DNA of 64,000 bases from Tupaia tana (GCA_026018925.1 JAKSZU010000006.1:193265449-193329448); one strand, 5' to 3'; shown: positions 35,220 through 46,194, counted from the first letter of the stretch. Numbers and translations: made by a program. The notes: generated from the sequence alone by a model not told the origin.

Positions 35220-35271
35220 CAGCCAGTTTGTACCGAGGTCCACGTCAGCCAGTTTGTACCAAGGTCCACAT
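35220..35271 (+). repeat. 26-bp tandem duplication
   Basis: Two adjacent 26-bp units begin CAGCCAGTTTGTACC at 35220 and 35246 and differ at two positions (CGAGG/CAAGG, CACGT/CACAT). Confidence 0.9.
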
Positions 35272-35399
35272 CTGGTTCCTAATATGAAGTGATGAATTGA
35301 GCAAAAGCCCTAATGACATCTGGCACAATCTACCACAAGTGGATATACCATGAAAGGCTGGGAAGATGAAGTGAAGGGTACACTCAGGGGAAGTTTTTA

Positions 35400-35580
35400 A
35401 TAAAGGATCTGGCTATGTCTTGATTCTTCTACCTCAGTCTCCCAAAGAGCTGGAACTATAGGCCCAAGCCATCATGCCCAGCTTTTAAGTTGGGCTGAGA
35501 ATTAAACTTGGGTCCTTCACAGGGCCTCAGTTTCCCGAGTAGCAGAGTCAACCAATTCATGCTATAGCAGGCTAGGTGAG
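35400..35580 (-). repeat. 7SL-like SINE relic, possibly joined to a tRNA part
   Basis: CCTCAGTCTCCCAAAGAGCTGG, CTATAGGCCCAAGCCATCATG and CCCAGCTTTTAAG read like the antisense of an Alu/B1-type 7SL-derived monomer. It is followed by GAGAATTAAACTTGGGTCC, a tRNA-SINE-like part. Diverged. Confidence 0.5.
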
Positions 35581-35893
35581 TCGCCACCTGATATTAATAC
35601 TGACTGCCCCTTCCTCCTTGCCCTTCTGTCTCACTTGTTTCCACCTTCCTTCTCCTACAAGCCTTTCCCTAGCTTTTCCACCTGCCCTTTTCTTGCAGTG
35701 TTTCAATGCCACTTTATTTCTAACTTCCTCCTAGAGCCTTCTTGACAACAAGATACATGCACTCTGTAACCTATAACGTCATGGTATTTAATGTCTTTAC
35801 CACTAATTTGATTCTTATTTAATCATACCTTTGCATTATAACATTCATTTTTCTGTGGTCTTCTGTGTCTGTAAGCACTCTTAGCTCTTAATG
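35580..35893. other. Pyrimidine-rich, unassigned
   Basis: CT-rich text with possible L2 traces. No gene. Confidence 0.35.
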
Positions 35894-35976
35894 TATTGGA
35901 TTTTCAGAAAAGTCGTGACACATTTTTGCATAGAAAAACAGAAAAAATATGCAATGACTTTTCTGACAATCCAATA
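35894..35976. mobile_element. Palindromic mariner-like MITE, copy 2
   Basis: 83 bp. TATTGGATTTTCAGAAAAGTC at the left is inverted as GACTTTTCTGACAATCCAATA at the right. The loop CATTTTTGCATAGAAAAAC matches copy 1 at 9998. No transposase. Confidence 0.72.
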
Positions 35977-36323
35977 CTTATCCAGTCAGGATAAGTAATT
36001 TTTAAAGGTGGGGCTGCCATACTTCTCTGTGTACCTTAAGGTCTCGACTTGATGTTATTCCATAGTTCTCAGAAACAGATAAAAAAAAAATAACACTTTT
36101 TATGCTGATGAGTAAATCCAAATACTACTACTACTGCTACTAATTCATTTTCACAATATTACTTTAACCTTTACTGTAAACCATGTTTATTATATCCTAT
36201 ACTGTACTTACTAAAACCACAGTTATATTGAAAGGTTCTGGTGTTCTGAGAATATCTGACACAAAATGTGAATTCTTTCGTTTGTTTAGAAGACATTTTT
36301 CTTTTACTAGAAATATAATAATG
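35977..36323. other. No recognised feature
   Basis: AT-rich, with a short CTA triplet run at about 36124-36140. Confidence 0.45.
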
Positions 36324-36334
36324 GTAATGTTTAT

Positions 36335-36604
36335 TTTATTTATTTTTTTTTTTGAGAGATTTTCGCTATAGGGCGCGTGCGCTCGCCAGACAGACAGAGA
36401 GAGACATAGAGACAGAAAGCGGGAAATCACCCCCCAGGGGAGATGATCACGCTGCAATCCCTTCTCCTCCATTCTCCTCTTGGGATCTTGGGCACGCACG
36501 CACACGCGCCCGGCGTGAGTTTTAAGCCACCGGGTCCGGACGCAAACCACGGTCGACTACGTGGGAGTCCAGCGACATAGCCATTACGCTAACTGCTGGT
36601 TCCC
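36335..36604 (-). mobile_element. SINE-A copy, young
   Basis: Complete and CpG-rich. GTAATGTTTAT at 36324-36334 and 36607-36617 is the TSD. Confidence 0.9.
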
Positions 36605-36635
36605 AAGTAATGTTTATATTTAAAGTTCCTATTTT

Positions 36636-36918
36636 CGAGACCAGCAGTTGGCGTAATGGCTATGTTGCTGGACTCCCATGTAGTCGACTGTGGTTGAAGT
36701 CCCAGACCCGGCAGCTTGAACTCATGCAGAGCACGTGTGCGTGTGTGCCCAAGATCCCAAGAGGCGAATGGAGGAGAGGGGATTGCAGCATGGCCATCCC
36801 CCTGGGGGGGTGATTTCTTGCTTTATGTCTCTCTGTCTCTTTCTGTCTTTCTGGCAAGCACACGCACCCTAGAGCAAAAACCTCTCCAAAAAATAAAAAA
36901 TAAATAAATAAAAATAAT
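36636..36918 (+). mobile_element. SINE-A copy, opposite to the previous one
   Basis: Complete copy; AAAGTTCCTATTTT is duplicated perfectly at 36622-36635 and 36919-36932. Its head lies about 30 bp from the head of the minus-strand copy, so the two form a near-perfect inverted pair. The tail is AAATAAATAAA. Confidence 0.92.
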
Positions 36919-36932
36919 AAAGTTCCTATTTT

Positions 36933-38112
36933 GTTAGCCAGTTATTTAATGCCACATATTATAGCATAATGAAGTCAATGCAAAACATTCAACCTCTGAA
37001 TATAGAGCTTATATTTCACCAAATTAACAAGGATACAAATGGATTCACATTTCTAGGGTGGCAACGCACTCAGTCAGGGTGTGATTTCCGTTTCTTTTCC
37101 TTGTGAATGTATCAGTGAGCCTCAATTACTTATTCATTGGATAAATGCAAGACAGACCCTAAGCCTACTGCTGCTATCTCAGAACTAGTTGCATAGAATG
37201 ACAACTTTCTAAATAACATAGGAGGTGTGAAAAAAGGATGGCTTCCAATTTAATAGAGCAATTCTACTTTAAGATGAATGCTTACAATGAATTGAAGAGC
37301 AGGATTTGGACCATGATATATATGAGACATGTGATTTAGAAATTTATTACAATAAGGTTCCATTGCATTTTCAAAGGTACATTTCTGATTCTGAATGTAG
37401 GTGTTTCTTGCACCATCTGTTTAATCTAAGCTTCACAATATAGACTGTTAGACTGTGTCATGGGAGACAGCCAGTGCAGACTGATCAAAAAGAGCGTTCA
37501 TGAACTTCATCAGCAGCAACATCCATAAGAGTAGGTGTAATTTACTGAACATCCCTCCATCTTTACCTCCAGAAATATGAGTAATGTTCTTATATTTTTA
37601 ATTTGAACTTAGTCTATATGTTAAAAAGCCTGTGTAAGTAGCTGGAAATTAAATGAGTAGACATGTTTGCTTGAAATTCAAATAGTGGCATGGGAAAATA
37701 TTTTTACTATAATAAATGCATCTCTGATGTCTTCAGGGGAAATTGAATAGTATTTTATTGACTAAGATCAAACAATCTCTAATTACCACCCAGAGGCACA
37801 GAGTAAAACTGCAGCAAGTAGAGGCAGCATAAGGTTGCATCACATAGGCAGGCACTATTCTGGTATATGTCCAGGCATTTCCTTGGGAAACAGAAGCATA
37901 AGCATCAGCTCCTCAAGGAAGTGCCTGGGCATAAATCACAGTAGTATTTCCCAGAGTCCATCCCACCAGGGCATTGCTTAGTAAGATCTTAGCTACCCTT
38001 TCTGCCATCCCTGGGTTTATTTTTTCTTACATATAAGGTCTTCAACAAACCTCAACTCCCTGCATACCAGAAAATAAGAAATTTTAGTTGACAGAAATGC
38101 ATAGATATATTT
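36933..38112. other. No recognised feature
   Basis: Unique-looking AT-rich sequence. The region around 37740-37985 is slightly more GC-rich but has no open frame or repeat I can name. Confidence 0.45.
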
Positions 38113-38300
38113 TTTAGTTTTTTAAGAATACATTCAATTACTGTATATCCTTACAGCTTGCAAAATGAATTTTCCTAGCATGAATACACTGTATATTAGT
38201 CCAGTTAAAGATATTATCATACACATTATCATCAACAGATAATTTTCCATTTTTGTGTCCCTTAAATGTTTTGCTTTTTTCTTTTTCCCTTTGATTTTTG
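38112..38300 (-). mobile_element. L1/HAL1 3' end
   Basis: Reverse complement shares GGAAAATTATCTGTTGATGA, TAATATCTTTAACTGGACTA and GTGTATTCATGCTAGGAAAA with the 3' end of the HAL1-type element and the 55450 fragment. 5'-truncated. Confidence 0.65.
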
Positions 38301-38399
38301 TAACATCTGGCCATACATAATCAGCCTTAGTAATTATGATATCCTGAATGCACATGAATCTTTTTGGCATGATTCTTATGTCTGAACATTTTATTCTCT

Positions 38400-38975
38400 T
38401 TCATATAGCATATCAAGATGTCCCATTCTCTGATGGATAAAATGCACAACTCTTACCCTGAGATGAAAGGGCCTTCCTTCAGGCTCTGACTCCAGCCTCC
38501 CTGCATTTCCCTGAGTCCCCAGTTATACTCTGAACTCCAGCTTTTAATTCCTGAATTTGCCATATCTTTCATATCCCTGTGGCTTTTTGTCTGTAGACTC
38601 ACGGTGATTTATTTTTTCAGTCTATAAATTTTATTGTTTTACCTGTTTGTCTTTTTAATTCTTTCAGTGGTTCACTGACATTGCCTACAAGACCATTCTT
38701 GACCTGGCCCCACCTACCTCTTCGGCACAACCGTAGGCCACTCCCATCCGCATTCTTTATGACCAGACTATGCTTTGCTTATCTTCTCACACAACTGATT
38801 ACCCTTCAGAATCATTAGGTATGGTATTGCCTTTGCCTCTTCTCCATATTCTGCTTAGGGTGGTTAACTCTCCTACCATCCTCCAGGTTTCAACTTAAAT
38901 GTCACTTCCTCAGGAAGTATCCCTACTCCTCCCTTTTCTCCACTGTCAATTTAAAAGTCATTACCAAACATTTTC
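38400..38975 (+). repeat. LINE-2 relic
   Basis: The L2 3' region is recognisable by CCTGGCCCCACCTACCTCTTC, CAACTTAAATGTCACTTCCTC and AGGAAGTATCCCTACTCCTCC in the right order. Confidence 0.65.
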
Positions 38976-39010
38976 ATTGCACTTAAAAATATTTTATTTA
39001 ATTTTATTCT

Positions 39011-39157
39011 TTTTTTTTTTTTTTTTTTTTTCATTTGACCAGAAAGAGACAGAGAGAAAGGGAAAGTGAGAAAGCAAGACATCAGGTCTGGGACTCCAAC
39101 TGTGGTCAGCCATGTGGGAGTCCAGTGCCTCAACCACCACACCACCTGCTGTCTCCC
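39011..39157 (-). mobile_element. SINE-B copy, older
   Basis: T run, CATTTGACCAGAAAGAGACAG, GA-rich body and head CACCACACCACCTGCTG. Flanks TTCATTGCACTT at 38973-38984 and 39169-39180 suggest the TSD, with an AT-rich 3' module at 38985-39010. Confidence 0.78.
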
Positions 39158-39243
39158 TTCATTCTCCCTTCATTGCACTTTTAAAAGACAAATTCCCTGT
39201 AGTTAACTCTTTGAATTCTCCCTTGGAATAAAAGATGTACAAA

Positions 39244-39507
39244 GAGGGATGAACTGTGATGGGGAGTAAAATGGATAGTCTGCAAGGCTGACCCACATGG
39301 GAAGGTTCCCAATTCACAATGAGAGGCTTCCCTGAGTATACTGAATGCTTGAGTACCTGTGATCTGTCTGGCTGGGACTGACAGTGGATTGTGCTGTCAA
39401 GACTCTGACTGGATTGTTGTCTTCCTCTCTCTCTCTATGTCTCTCTTGCTCATATAAGAAATATATAAACATTAAAAGAGAGAAAGAGAATTTTAAAAAG
39501 TGGAAAA
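39244..39507 (+). mobile_element. SINE-C copy
   Basis: CTGCAAGGCTGACCCACATGG, GGAAGGTTCCCAATTCACA and GACTGACAGTGGATTGTGC are the family blocks, then a CT stretch. AAAGATGTACAAA (39231-39243) and AAAGATGCACAAA (39508-39520) form the TSD. Confidence 0.78.
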
Positions 39508-39639
39508 AAAGATGCACAAAAGCTGAGACCTTACCTATTTTGCTCACTCTTGTACCTTGGTGTATAGCATATGACCTGTCCCATAGCAGTTTTTTTATGA
39601 GAATTCAATGATTGGTCTATATTGTTTCTATTTTCTACA

Positions 39640-39910
39640 ATTCCACCCCTAATGAAGTATTAACCATTTATCAAGACACAACTCATATTTTAAATTCTTT
39701 AGATAAACTATTCTGGATATGTCCATGAGAATTTTGTCTTTTTTCTCAAAAACACAGGTTATCATGTGTCTTGATGGGCTTCTAATGTAGCATGGAGGTT
39801 ATCTCCTCCGGTATGTCTATTGTTGACTAGAACTGTGTCTTATTCATGCTACATTGCCAGAACCTAGCATGGCATGTGATATAGTACGTACTGAAAAACT
39901 ATTTTCAGTA
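39640..39910 (+). repeat. LINE-2 3' end, probable
   Basis: GACTAGAACTGTGTCTTATTC then CCAGAACCTAGCATGGCATGTG follow the L2 3' end pattern. Confidence 0.45.
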
Positions 39911-40555
39911 ATTAGCCACTAATTTCTTGAGCTTCCCAGTCATCCTTCTTTTCCTTGAGTAAACAAAGTGGAAAGAAAAATAGAGTGGTACAAAGCAAGA
40001 ATAATGGGTATCTTGGACTTAGAGATTTGTCACTAAGTGGCCAATGGAAAAATTGCTAATCTCTATAATTATATAGATAGATTCATTTTTCTTATCTATA
40101 AAACAAGGAAGATGCTAGTGGTGAGTTTTAAAGTGTCTTCTAGTTATTAAAAATTTCTAATTAAAATAATAAATGAAAAAGTATAGAATATAGGACGAAT
40201 TCTAAATATATTACCTATTTCAGCTTTTGCAACTAACAATATTACTAAAAATAATTGGTTTGCTTTTTAAATAACCTTTTTTCCTAAAGGATAATTTAGA
40301 AAAAATTGTTAATACTTGGAATTTGAGAACTCATCGAACAAAACAAATCAAATAACAAAGCTCCCTCTGGTGCAATACTGAAGTCATGAACAACATTTGG
40401 GGGTAAAATGAATAAGAAACTTAGGAGTTTCCACTGCATTCCTACAACAAATGAAAAGATGAACAAACTGAAAAATTAGTAACTCTTTTTAGATTCATAG
40501 AGAAGTAAGGTCACAGGTAAAATGGCTGCCCACAAATTGAAGGCATAGACAAAAA
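39911..40555. other. No recognised feature
   Basis: AT-rich, nothing named. Confidence 0.5.
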
Positions 40556-40558
40556 ATA

Positions 40559-40605
<47 letters not shown>

Positions 40606-40624
40606 ATATACATACATACACACA
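40556..40624. repeat. (TA)n / (CA)n microsatellite
   Basis: Alternating TA from 40559 to about 40597, then ACACATACATA-type units, abutting the DNA transposon. Confidence 0.9.
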
Positions 40625-40981
40625 CAGATGATTATTTTTGGCTTATGATGGGGTTATGTCCATTGTAAATTGAAAATATCATTAAACTAAAAATTCACGT
40701 AATATACCTAACATCTGAACTTCATAGATTAGCCTAGCCTACTTAAAATGTCCTCTGAACATTTAGAGTATCCCATAGTTGGGCACAGTGGCCTAACACA
40801 AAGCCTATATTATAATAAAACATGGAAAAATCATGTAATTTATTGAATACAGTACTTAAAGAGAAAAAAAGAATGATTGTAAGGGTACTCTCAGTACAGT
40901 TTCTACTAAATGAGTTTTTTTTTTTACTATTGTAAAGTCAGAAAATTGTAAATTGAACCATCGTAAATCAGGGACCATCTG
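40625..40981. mobile_element. Tigger-like (pogo-type) non-autonomous DNA transposon
   Basis: About 357 bp. The ends are CAGATG...TTATGATGGGGTTATG and CCATCGTAAATCAGGGACC...CATCTG, inverted to each other. Internal words (TAGCCTAGCCTACTTAAAATG, AACACAAAGCCTATATTATAA, TGTAATTTATTGAATACAGT) match my recollection of a Tigger-family element. No transposase ORF. TA follows the right end. Confidence 0.7.
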
Positions 40982-41380
40982 TACAGAAAATCACACCTTA
41001 CCTGAATAAAATTAATGAGGAAAATCTGAACTGTAAATGAGGCATTGCTGGAAGGTTCCTGTGGATGAGTGTGAGAGTTAAATGTTTCTGGGGCACTCAG
41101 TCATAGGGGAAGTTCTCACATTTTTGTTTTATCCCCAGGAGCATTCCAAATACAGTGAATGTCAGAGAAAAATCTCCTTGGGCTTCTAGCAGTAGGGAGG
41201 GGAAAAAGAACTTTTTTGGAATACATATGGTATTCTGTTCTTAACAAAGCCTGCCCTCAGGAGATACTATTTAACCAGAGTCTAAACCCTAGATTAGAGA
41301 TGGACTGATCTGGGTGAAGAGATATACCAAATCTCAGTTTACTCTAGCATCTTGTTTCATCTAAGTGGGGTACATGACTG
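40982..41380. other. No recognised feature
   Basis: Flank between the DNA transposon and the old L1. Confidence 0.45.
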
Positions 41381-42800
41381 AGAAGCACATGCAAAGGTCA
41401 GCTCAGAGGCACAGGCTCACTGACAGATCGAGACCTCTCATAGGGTTTAGAACACTTGCTCGCCCTACCACCTTACCACCCTATTACTCAAGGCTTATTA
41501 ATAGGCTCCTTTACCCAGTGTATCATGTCCAGCCATTGAAAAAAATATTACAAGGCATACTAAAAGGCAAAAAATACAGTTTGAAGAGACAGAGCAAATT
41601 TCAGATTCAGACACAAGTATGACAGATGTTGCAATTATCAGACTGAAAATTTACAACTATGTTTCATATGCTAAGGGCTCTGATGGATAAGAAGACAGCA
41701 TACAAGAATGCATGGGTAATATAATTAGAAAAATAGGAAAATACTAAGAAAGAACCCTCTGACTTTACCCCAAATGCTAGAGATCAAAAAACTGTAACAG
41801 AAATAACGATCTCCTTTTCATGGTCTCCTTAGATTAGGCACAGCTGAGAAAAGAGCTAAATGACATCAATTGAAATCTTGAACATTGAATAACACAAAGA
41901 ATGAAAAAAAAAAAAAAAACTGAACAGGACATTTAAGAACTGTGGCACAACTACAAAAAATGTAGCAAACACATACTGAGGATACCGAAGAAGAAGAAAA
42001 AAAGAAAGGGACAGAAGAAACATTTGAAACTATAATGATTGATAATTTTCGTACGTTAGTCTCATAGTTCCAGGCAGCTCAGAAAACATTTAGCAGGATG
42101 AATGCCAAAAAACAAACAAATAAACAAAATATCTCATAATACCTAGTCACATAATTTTTAAACTACAGAAAATCACTTATAAAATCTCAAAAGACGCAGA
42201 TGGGAAAAAAAATTACCTTACTTATAGAGGAGGAAAATAAGAATTTTATCCAATTTTTCCTAGGAAACCAGCTAAGAAGAGAGTAGAGTGAATATTTAGT
42301 GTTGAGAGGAAACAAACCTCATCAACCTAGAATTTTTTATCCTGTGAAATTGTCCTTCAGAATTGGGGAAGAAATAGGGGTCTTATGGTGACACATAGGT
42401 AAAACACAACACTCTGTGAGGCTGATTTATTTGAGAAGGTGGATGATTTTTATCTGGAGACCTCCTGAGTACACGAGGCTTGTATGCCGATATTCTAGCC
42501 TGGCCAAAGGTGCAGGTAGATTGCAACATCAGGACCTTCTTGAGGATGCTATATCTCTGTCTGTCTTTCTCTTTGTCTCACTCATGAACTAAATAGATAC
42601 ATTTTCTGAAAGTGTATTTTAGGGAGAGAAATAGAGTCTTTCTCAGATAAACAAAAATTGAGTAGATTTGTTGCCAATAGAGTTACCTTGCAAGAAATCG
42701 TTTTATAAAGTTCTTTAAAGAGAACAAAAATAATACAGGTCACAAACTTGGATCTACACAAAGAAAGGAAAGCAGTGGAAAATTAACAAATGAAGGTAAA
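41380..42800 (+). pseudogene. Ancient L1 ORF1 remnant
   Basis: Short frames keep ORF1-like text: ACCTCATCAACCTAGAATTTT followed by TATCCTGTGAAATTGTCC encodes QPRIFYPVKLSF, the conserved C-terminal motif. Past the SINE-C at 42376, TCTCAGATAAACAAAAATTGAG continues the same domain. Stops are frequent; no intact frame. Confidence 0.6.
42376..42608 (+). mobile_element. SINE-C copy inside L1 ORF1 remnant
   Basis: Blocks ACACAACACTCTGTGAGGCTG, TATCTGGAGACCTCCTGAGT and GTGCAGGTAGATTGCAACATC, then a CT-rich stretch and TAAATAGATACA tail. Confidence 0.72.
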
Positions 42801-43129
42801 CCAAAACCTTTATTTTTCTTATTCTGATTTAACATATAATAAAGTTTGTTAAAAATAATAATAACAGCAATGTATAAATAATTGTATATGTGTGTACCTA
42901 TATGTATATTAATATATGCTTATGTATAAATGAAGTGAATGACATAAGATACAAAAGCCAGGAAAGAGGGATTTCCTAATTTTCTTTTTATAAGGTACTT
43001 GTATGACCCATGAAAATAAAATAATATAAAATTTTATTAAACCACAAAGGACATAAATTAGTGAAAGACAAAAAGATGAATAAAGAACAAGTATACCAAA
43101 TAGAAAACAGTAAGAATAATGAAAGATAT

Positions 43130-43407
43130 TCAACCAACTCTATCAATACGTACTTTAAATGTCACTGATCTATATACATCAATTAAAAATCAGAAGTGTC
43201 AGATGGATTAGAAAGCAAGATACAGCTATATATTGTTCACAAGAAGCCCACTTTATGTATAAGGATACATACAGATAAAAAGTAAAACAAATGGAGAAAA
43301 ATATATCATGCTAACACTAATAGAAAGCAGAAATTTCTATATTAATTTCAGGCAGAGAAGACTTTAGAATAAGGAAAGTTATTAGGGATAAAAAAAAGTG
43401 CATTACA
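43130..43407 (+). pseudogene. L1 ORF2 endonuclease fragment
   Basis: Translation in one frame gives QEAHFMYKDTYR and, further on, ISILISGREDFRIRKVIRDKKK. These match the APE-type endonuclease of L1 ORF2 (consensus QETHF..KDT and ILISDK.DFK). Several stops. Ends abruptly at the HAL1 boundary. Confidence 0.72.
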
Positions 43408-44017
43408 CAGGAGAAGACTGAGTCCTCCATGAGAGCTGAGATATAGTGATTTCAAAAATAAGGCAATGAAGATGTTCTACTGAGAATTTATCCTGGTAGA
43501 GCCCCTGTATCCTTCTCTCTGACTCTTTCTCTCTGTCTCTATCTTTTCGTTTTATTTATTTTTCTTTTTTTAAAAAATTTTTAAGGTAAAGTTTTCTCTT
43601 GGCTCTGAAATCCTCCTTATCTTGATAATAATTCCCTTCCCTTCCCCCCTCCTATGTAGGCAAACAGAGAGGGCAGGTCAGAAGAAGACTGAGCCTGCCA
43701 TGAGAGCTGAGATATAGTGATATCATGTGGCATGCTTATGTGCCATGCAGTTTTCACTTTTTGGTTTTTAAAATTAACAAATGAATAATTTTTATTTGCT
43801 TTTCTTTCCTGTTTTTCTCTTTTTTCTTTCTCTTTTTCTCTGTTTTCTTATCCTTTTTCTTTTACTGCAGTATTTTGCTGCTCAGCCTCCACCCACTGAT
43901 TATCTAGACAAGTCTGAGTGAAAAATTGCCAAAATCCAAATACTATTCAGGTCCTCATACTCCTCAATTCCTACAGAATCTGTGATGCAATGAGAGAAAA
44001 GCCCAACACCGAAGAGT

Positions 44018-45214
44018 TTGCAGACCACATCCTCCTGTGTGCCTCTGGTCACCCAGATTGATTTTCTAGAAATTAGGAAGAAACAAATAACCCATCAGAT
44101 GACTAGAAATCACCGCAAGGGCACAAGAAATATGCGAAACCAAGAAAATAAATCACCCCCAAGGGAAAAGAATAACTTCTCTACATCCACAGACAGTACA
44201 ATGGAACTCATGGAAATGTCTGATAAAGAATTTAGAGTATTCATAGTGACAAAGCTAGCAGAGATGGAAGAGAAGAGAGACGATCAACACCAGAAGAAAA
44301 AAGCTGATGAGTTCCAGGAGGTGAGGAAGTTCTTGCGAGAGCTGAAAGAGGAAATACACATCATAAAAAAGAATCAAATGGAACTGTTGGAGATGAAGGC
44401 TATAAAACAGGAAGTCAAAACATCCTTTGAAAGTATTAAAAGGAAACTAGATCATACAGAAAATCGAATCTCAGATGTAGAAGACAGGATCACTGGACTA
44501 ATAAATCCACCATGAAGACTGAGAAAATACTCCAAAAAAATGAGAATAATATACGAGAAATACTAGATAACATTAAACATCCAAATATCTGGATAATTGG
44601 TTTCGCAGAAAGTGAAGAGACTAATAAGGGCATTGACAATCTATCCCATAAAATCCTGGAAGAAAACTTCCCAAACCTAGAGAGGCATTCAAAGATTCAG
44701 ACCTGAGAAATACAAAGGACCCCAAATAGGATCAACCCGAGAAAATGTCCGAGACACATTATAGCCAGAATGACCAAAACCACAGACAAAGACAAGATAC
44801 TCAGATTGGCAAGAGAAAAATGTCAAGTTACCTACAAAGGCTATCCCATCAGGTTAACAGTGGATCTCTTATTGGAAACAATGCAAGAAAGGAAAGAATA
44901 GGAAAATATATTCAAAGTGTTGAGTGAAAAACAAGTTCAACCAAGAATACTATATCCAGCAAGATTATCCTTCATATGGGAAGAGAAGACAAGAACATTC
45001 TGTACATACAAGTAATAAAACGCTCTTCTTCAGAAAAAAAACAAAAAAACAACAAAAAAAAAAAACAAAAAAAAAACCAAAAAACAAAAAACCCAACAAC
45101 AACAACAAAAAAAACCAAGAACATTCTCAGATAAACAATCCTGAAAGAATTTACCAACACCAGACCAGCTCTCCAAGAAGTTGTGAAGAGAGAGTGCTAT
45201 CCCAGGAAAACTAA
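44018..45214 (+). pseudogene. HAL1 ORF1, decayed, second copy
   Basis: The first open frame (44018-44515) holds a lysine-rich N-terminus, the motif STMELMEMSDKEFRVF, and a coiled coil (KKNQMELLEMKAIKQEVKTS...LDHTENRISDVEDRI). After a frame change near 44505 the RRM continues at 44512-44706 (HPNIWIIGFAESEE, KILEENFPNLERH) and ends at a TGA. The C-terminal domain (VTYKGYPIRLTVDLLLETMQ from about 44825) is out of frame and is broken at 45001-45116 by a retroposed insertion. Better preserved in its first half than the 30799 copy. Confidence 0.75.
45001..45116 (+). mobile_element. Tiny retroposed 3' end of a polyadenylated RNA
   Basis: 33 bp of non-A sequence contain AATAAA (45014-45019), then 14 bases, then an A-rich tract of about 80 bp (45034-45116). 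CAAGAACATTC at 44990-45000 and 45116-45126 is a perfect 11-bp TSD, and removing one copy plus the insert restores the HAL1 ORF1 alignment. The layout is that of a strongly 5'-truncated processed transcript. The source RNA is unknown. Confidence 0.75.
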
Positions 45215-45925
45215 AGTCAGACACACAGAAATAAGAGTTCTAAAACCGCTAAGAAAATGGCCAACTTAATGGTAGGGACAAGTCCAGAGTTGAACGTTAT
45301 CTTCCAGAATTTAGACAGGAAGATTGAAACAGAACAGATAAAGTACATGAGTTTGAACTGGTGAAATAGAATTTTATGACTTTTGACTAAAACATTTCTG
45401 ACCTTGTATGCTTTGTTTTCCAGTGTTAAGGAGTTTTGTCTTCTCTTGAGTTGTGGACAGGTCCATATACCTACTATAGACCAATATGTGTCATAAACAC
45501 AGATTCAAAAACCCTCAAAAAATTTTAGCAAATCAAATTCACAATTAATAAAAAGAATTACATCAGAATCATCAAAAAGTTTATGAAATATACATATTAT
45601 TAAAAGAAACTATTCATGGATTACAAATTTCAAAACCAAATGAATTTATCATTTCATCCTATTTTTCATGAAGTGTTTGAAGTCCCATCATAAGCCATGA
45701 CTAATTTGGTTACCCCAGGTATGCAAGGCTGGTTGAACTTTTCAAAATCAATTAATGTAATTCATCATATCAACAGGCTAAAGAAGAAAGAAGAAATATC
45801 AGATGATCATATAAGTAAATAAAAAGATTTTTTTTTGACAAAATTCAACAGTCTTTCATGACAAAACCTCCCAGAAAACTAGTAATAGAGGGGAACTTTG
45901 TAGACTTGATAAAAAATATCTACTA

Positions 45926-46194
45926 TGGGACCAGCAGCTAGCATAATGGCTATGTCGCTGGACTCCCACTTAGTCGACTGCGGTTTGAGTCCTGTACCTG
46001 GTGGCTTAAACTCACGTCGGGCATGTGTGCATGCGTGCTCAAGATCCTGAGAGGAGAATGGAAGAGAAGGGATTGCAGCATGGCAATCTCCCCTGGGGGG
46101 TGATTTCTCGCTTTCTGTCTCTCTGTGTCTCTCTGTCTTTCTGGTGAGTGCACACACCCTATAGCAAAAACCTCTCCAAAAAAAGAAAAAAAAA
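45926..46194 (+). mobile_element. SINE-A copy in L1
   Basis: Complete copy. ATCTACTA at 45918-45925 and 46195-46202 is the TSD. The next base after the TSD continues the L1 text. Confidence 0.9.

Larger units (their letters stand above)
43408..45470 (+). mobile_element. HAL1-type retroposon, second copy, nested in L1
   Basis: The 5' region has two similar modules: CCATGAGAGCTGAGATATAG at about 43429 and again at about 43700, each followed by a pyrimidine-rich tract. ORF1 follows (44018-45214), then a short stretch of the HAL1 3' UTR that parallels the copy at 29893 (TGGTAGGGACAAGT; ATAGAATTTTATGACTTTTG; TTTTGTTTTCCAG). It stops near 45470 without an A tail, directly against L1 ORF2 sequence. 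Either the 3' end was deleted, or the junction arose by recombination and not simple insertion. Confidence 0.68.

Noticed and set aside
40625-40981. Novel element with inverted ends
   Set aside because: The internal text matches a known Tigger-family non-autonomous element as I recall it, so I list it as a feature and not a finding.
45471-45925. Idea that the nested HAL1 carries its own reverse transcriptase downstream
   Set aside because: The RT-like sequence continues the older, more decayed L1 that begins upstream at 41380, and the other HAL1 copy has no such sequence.
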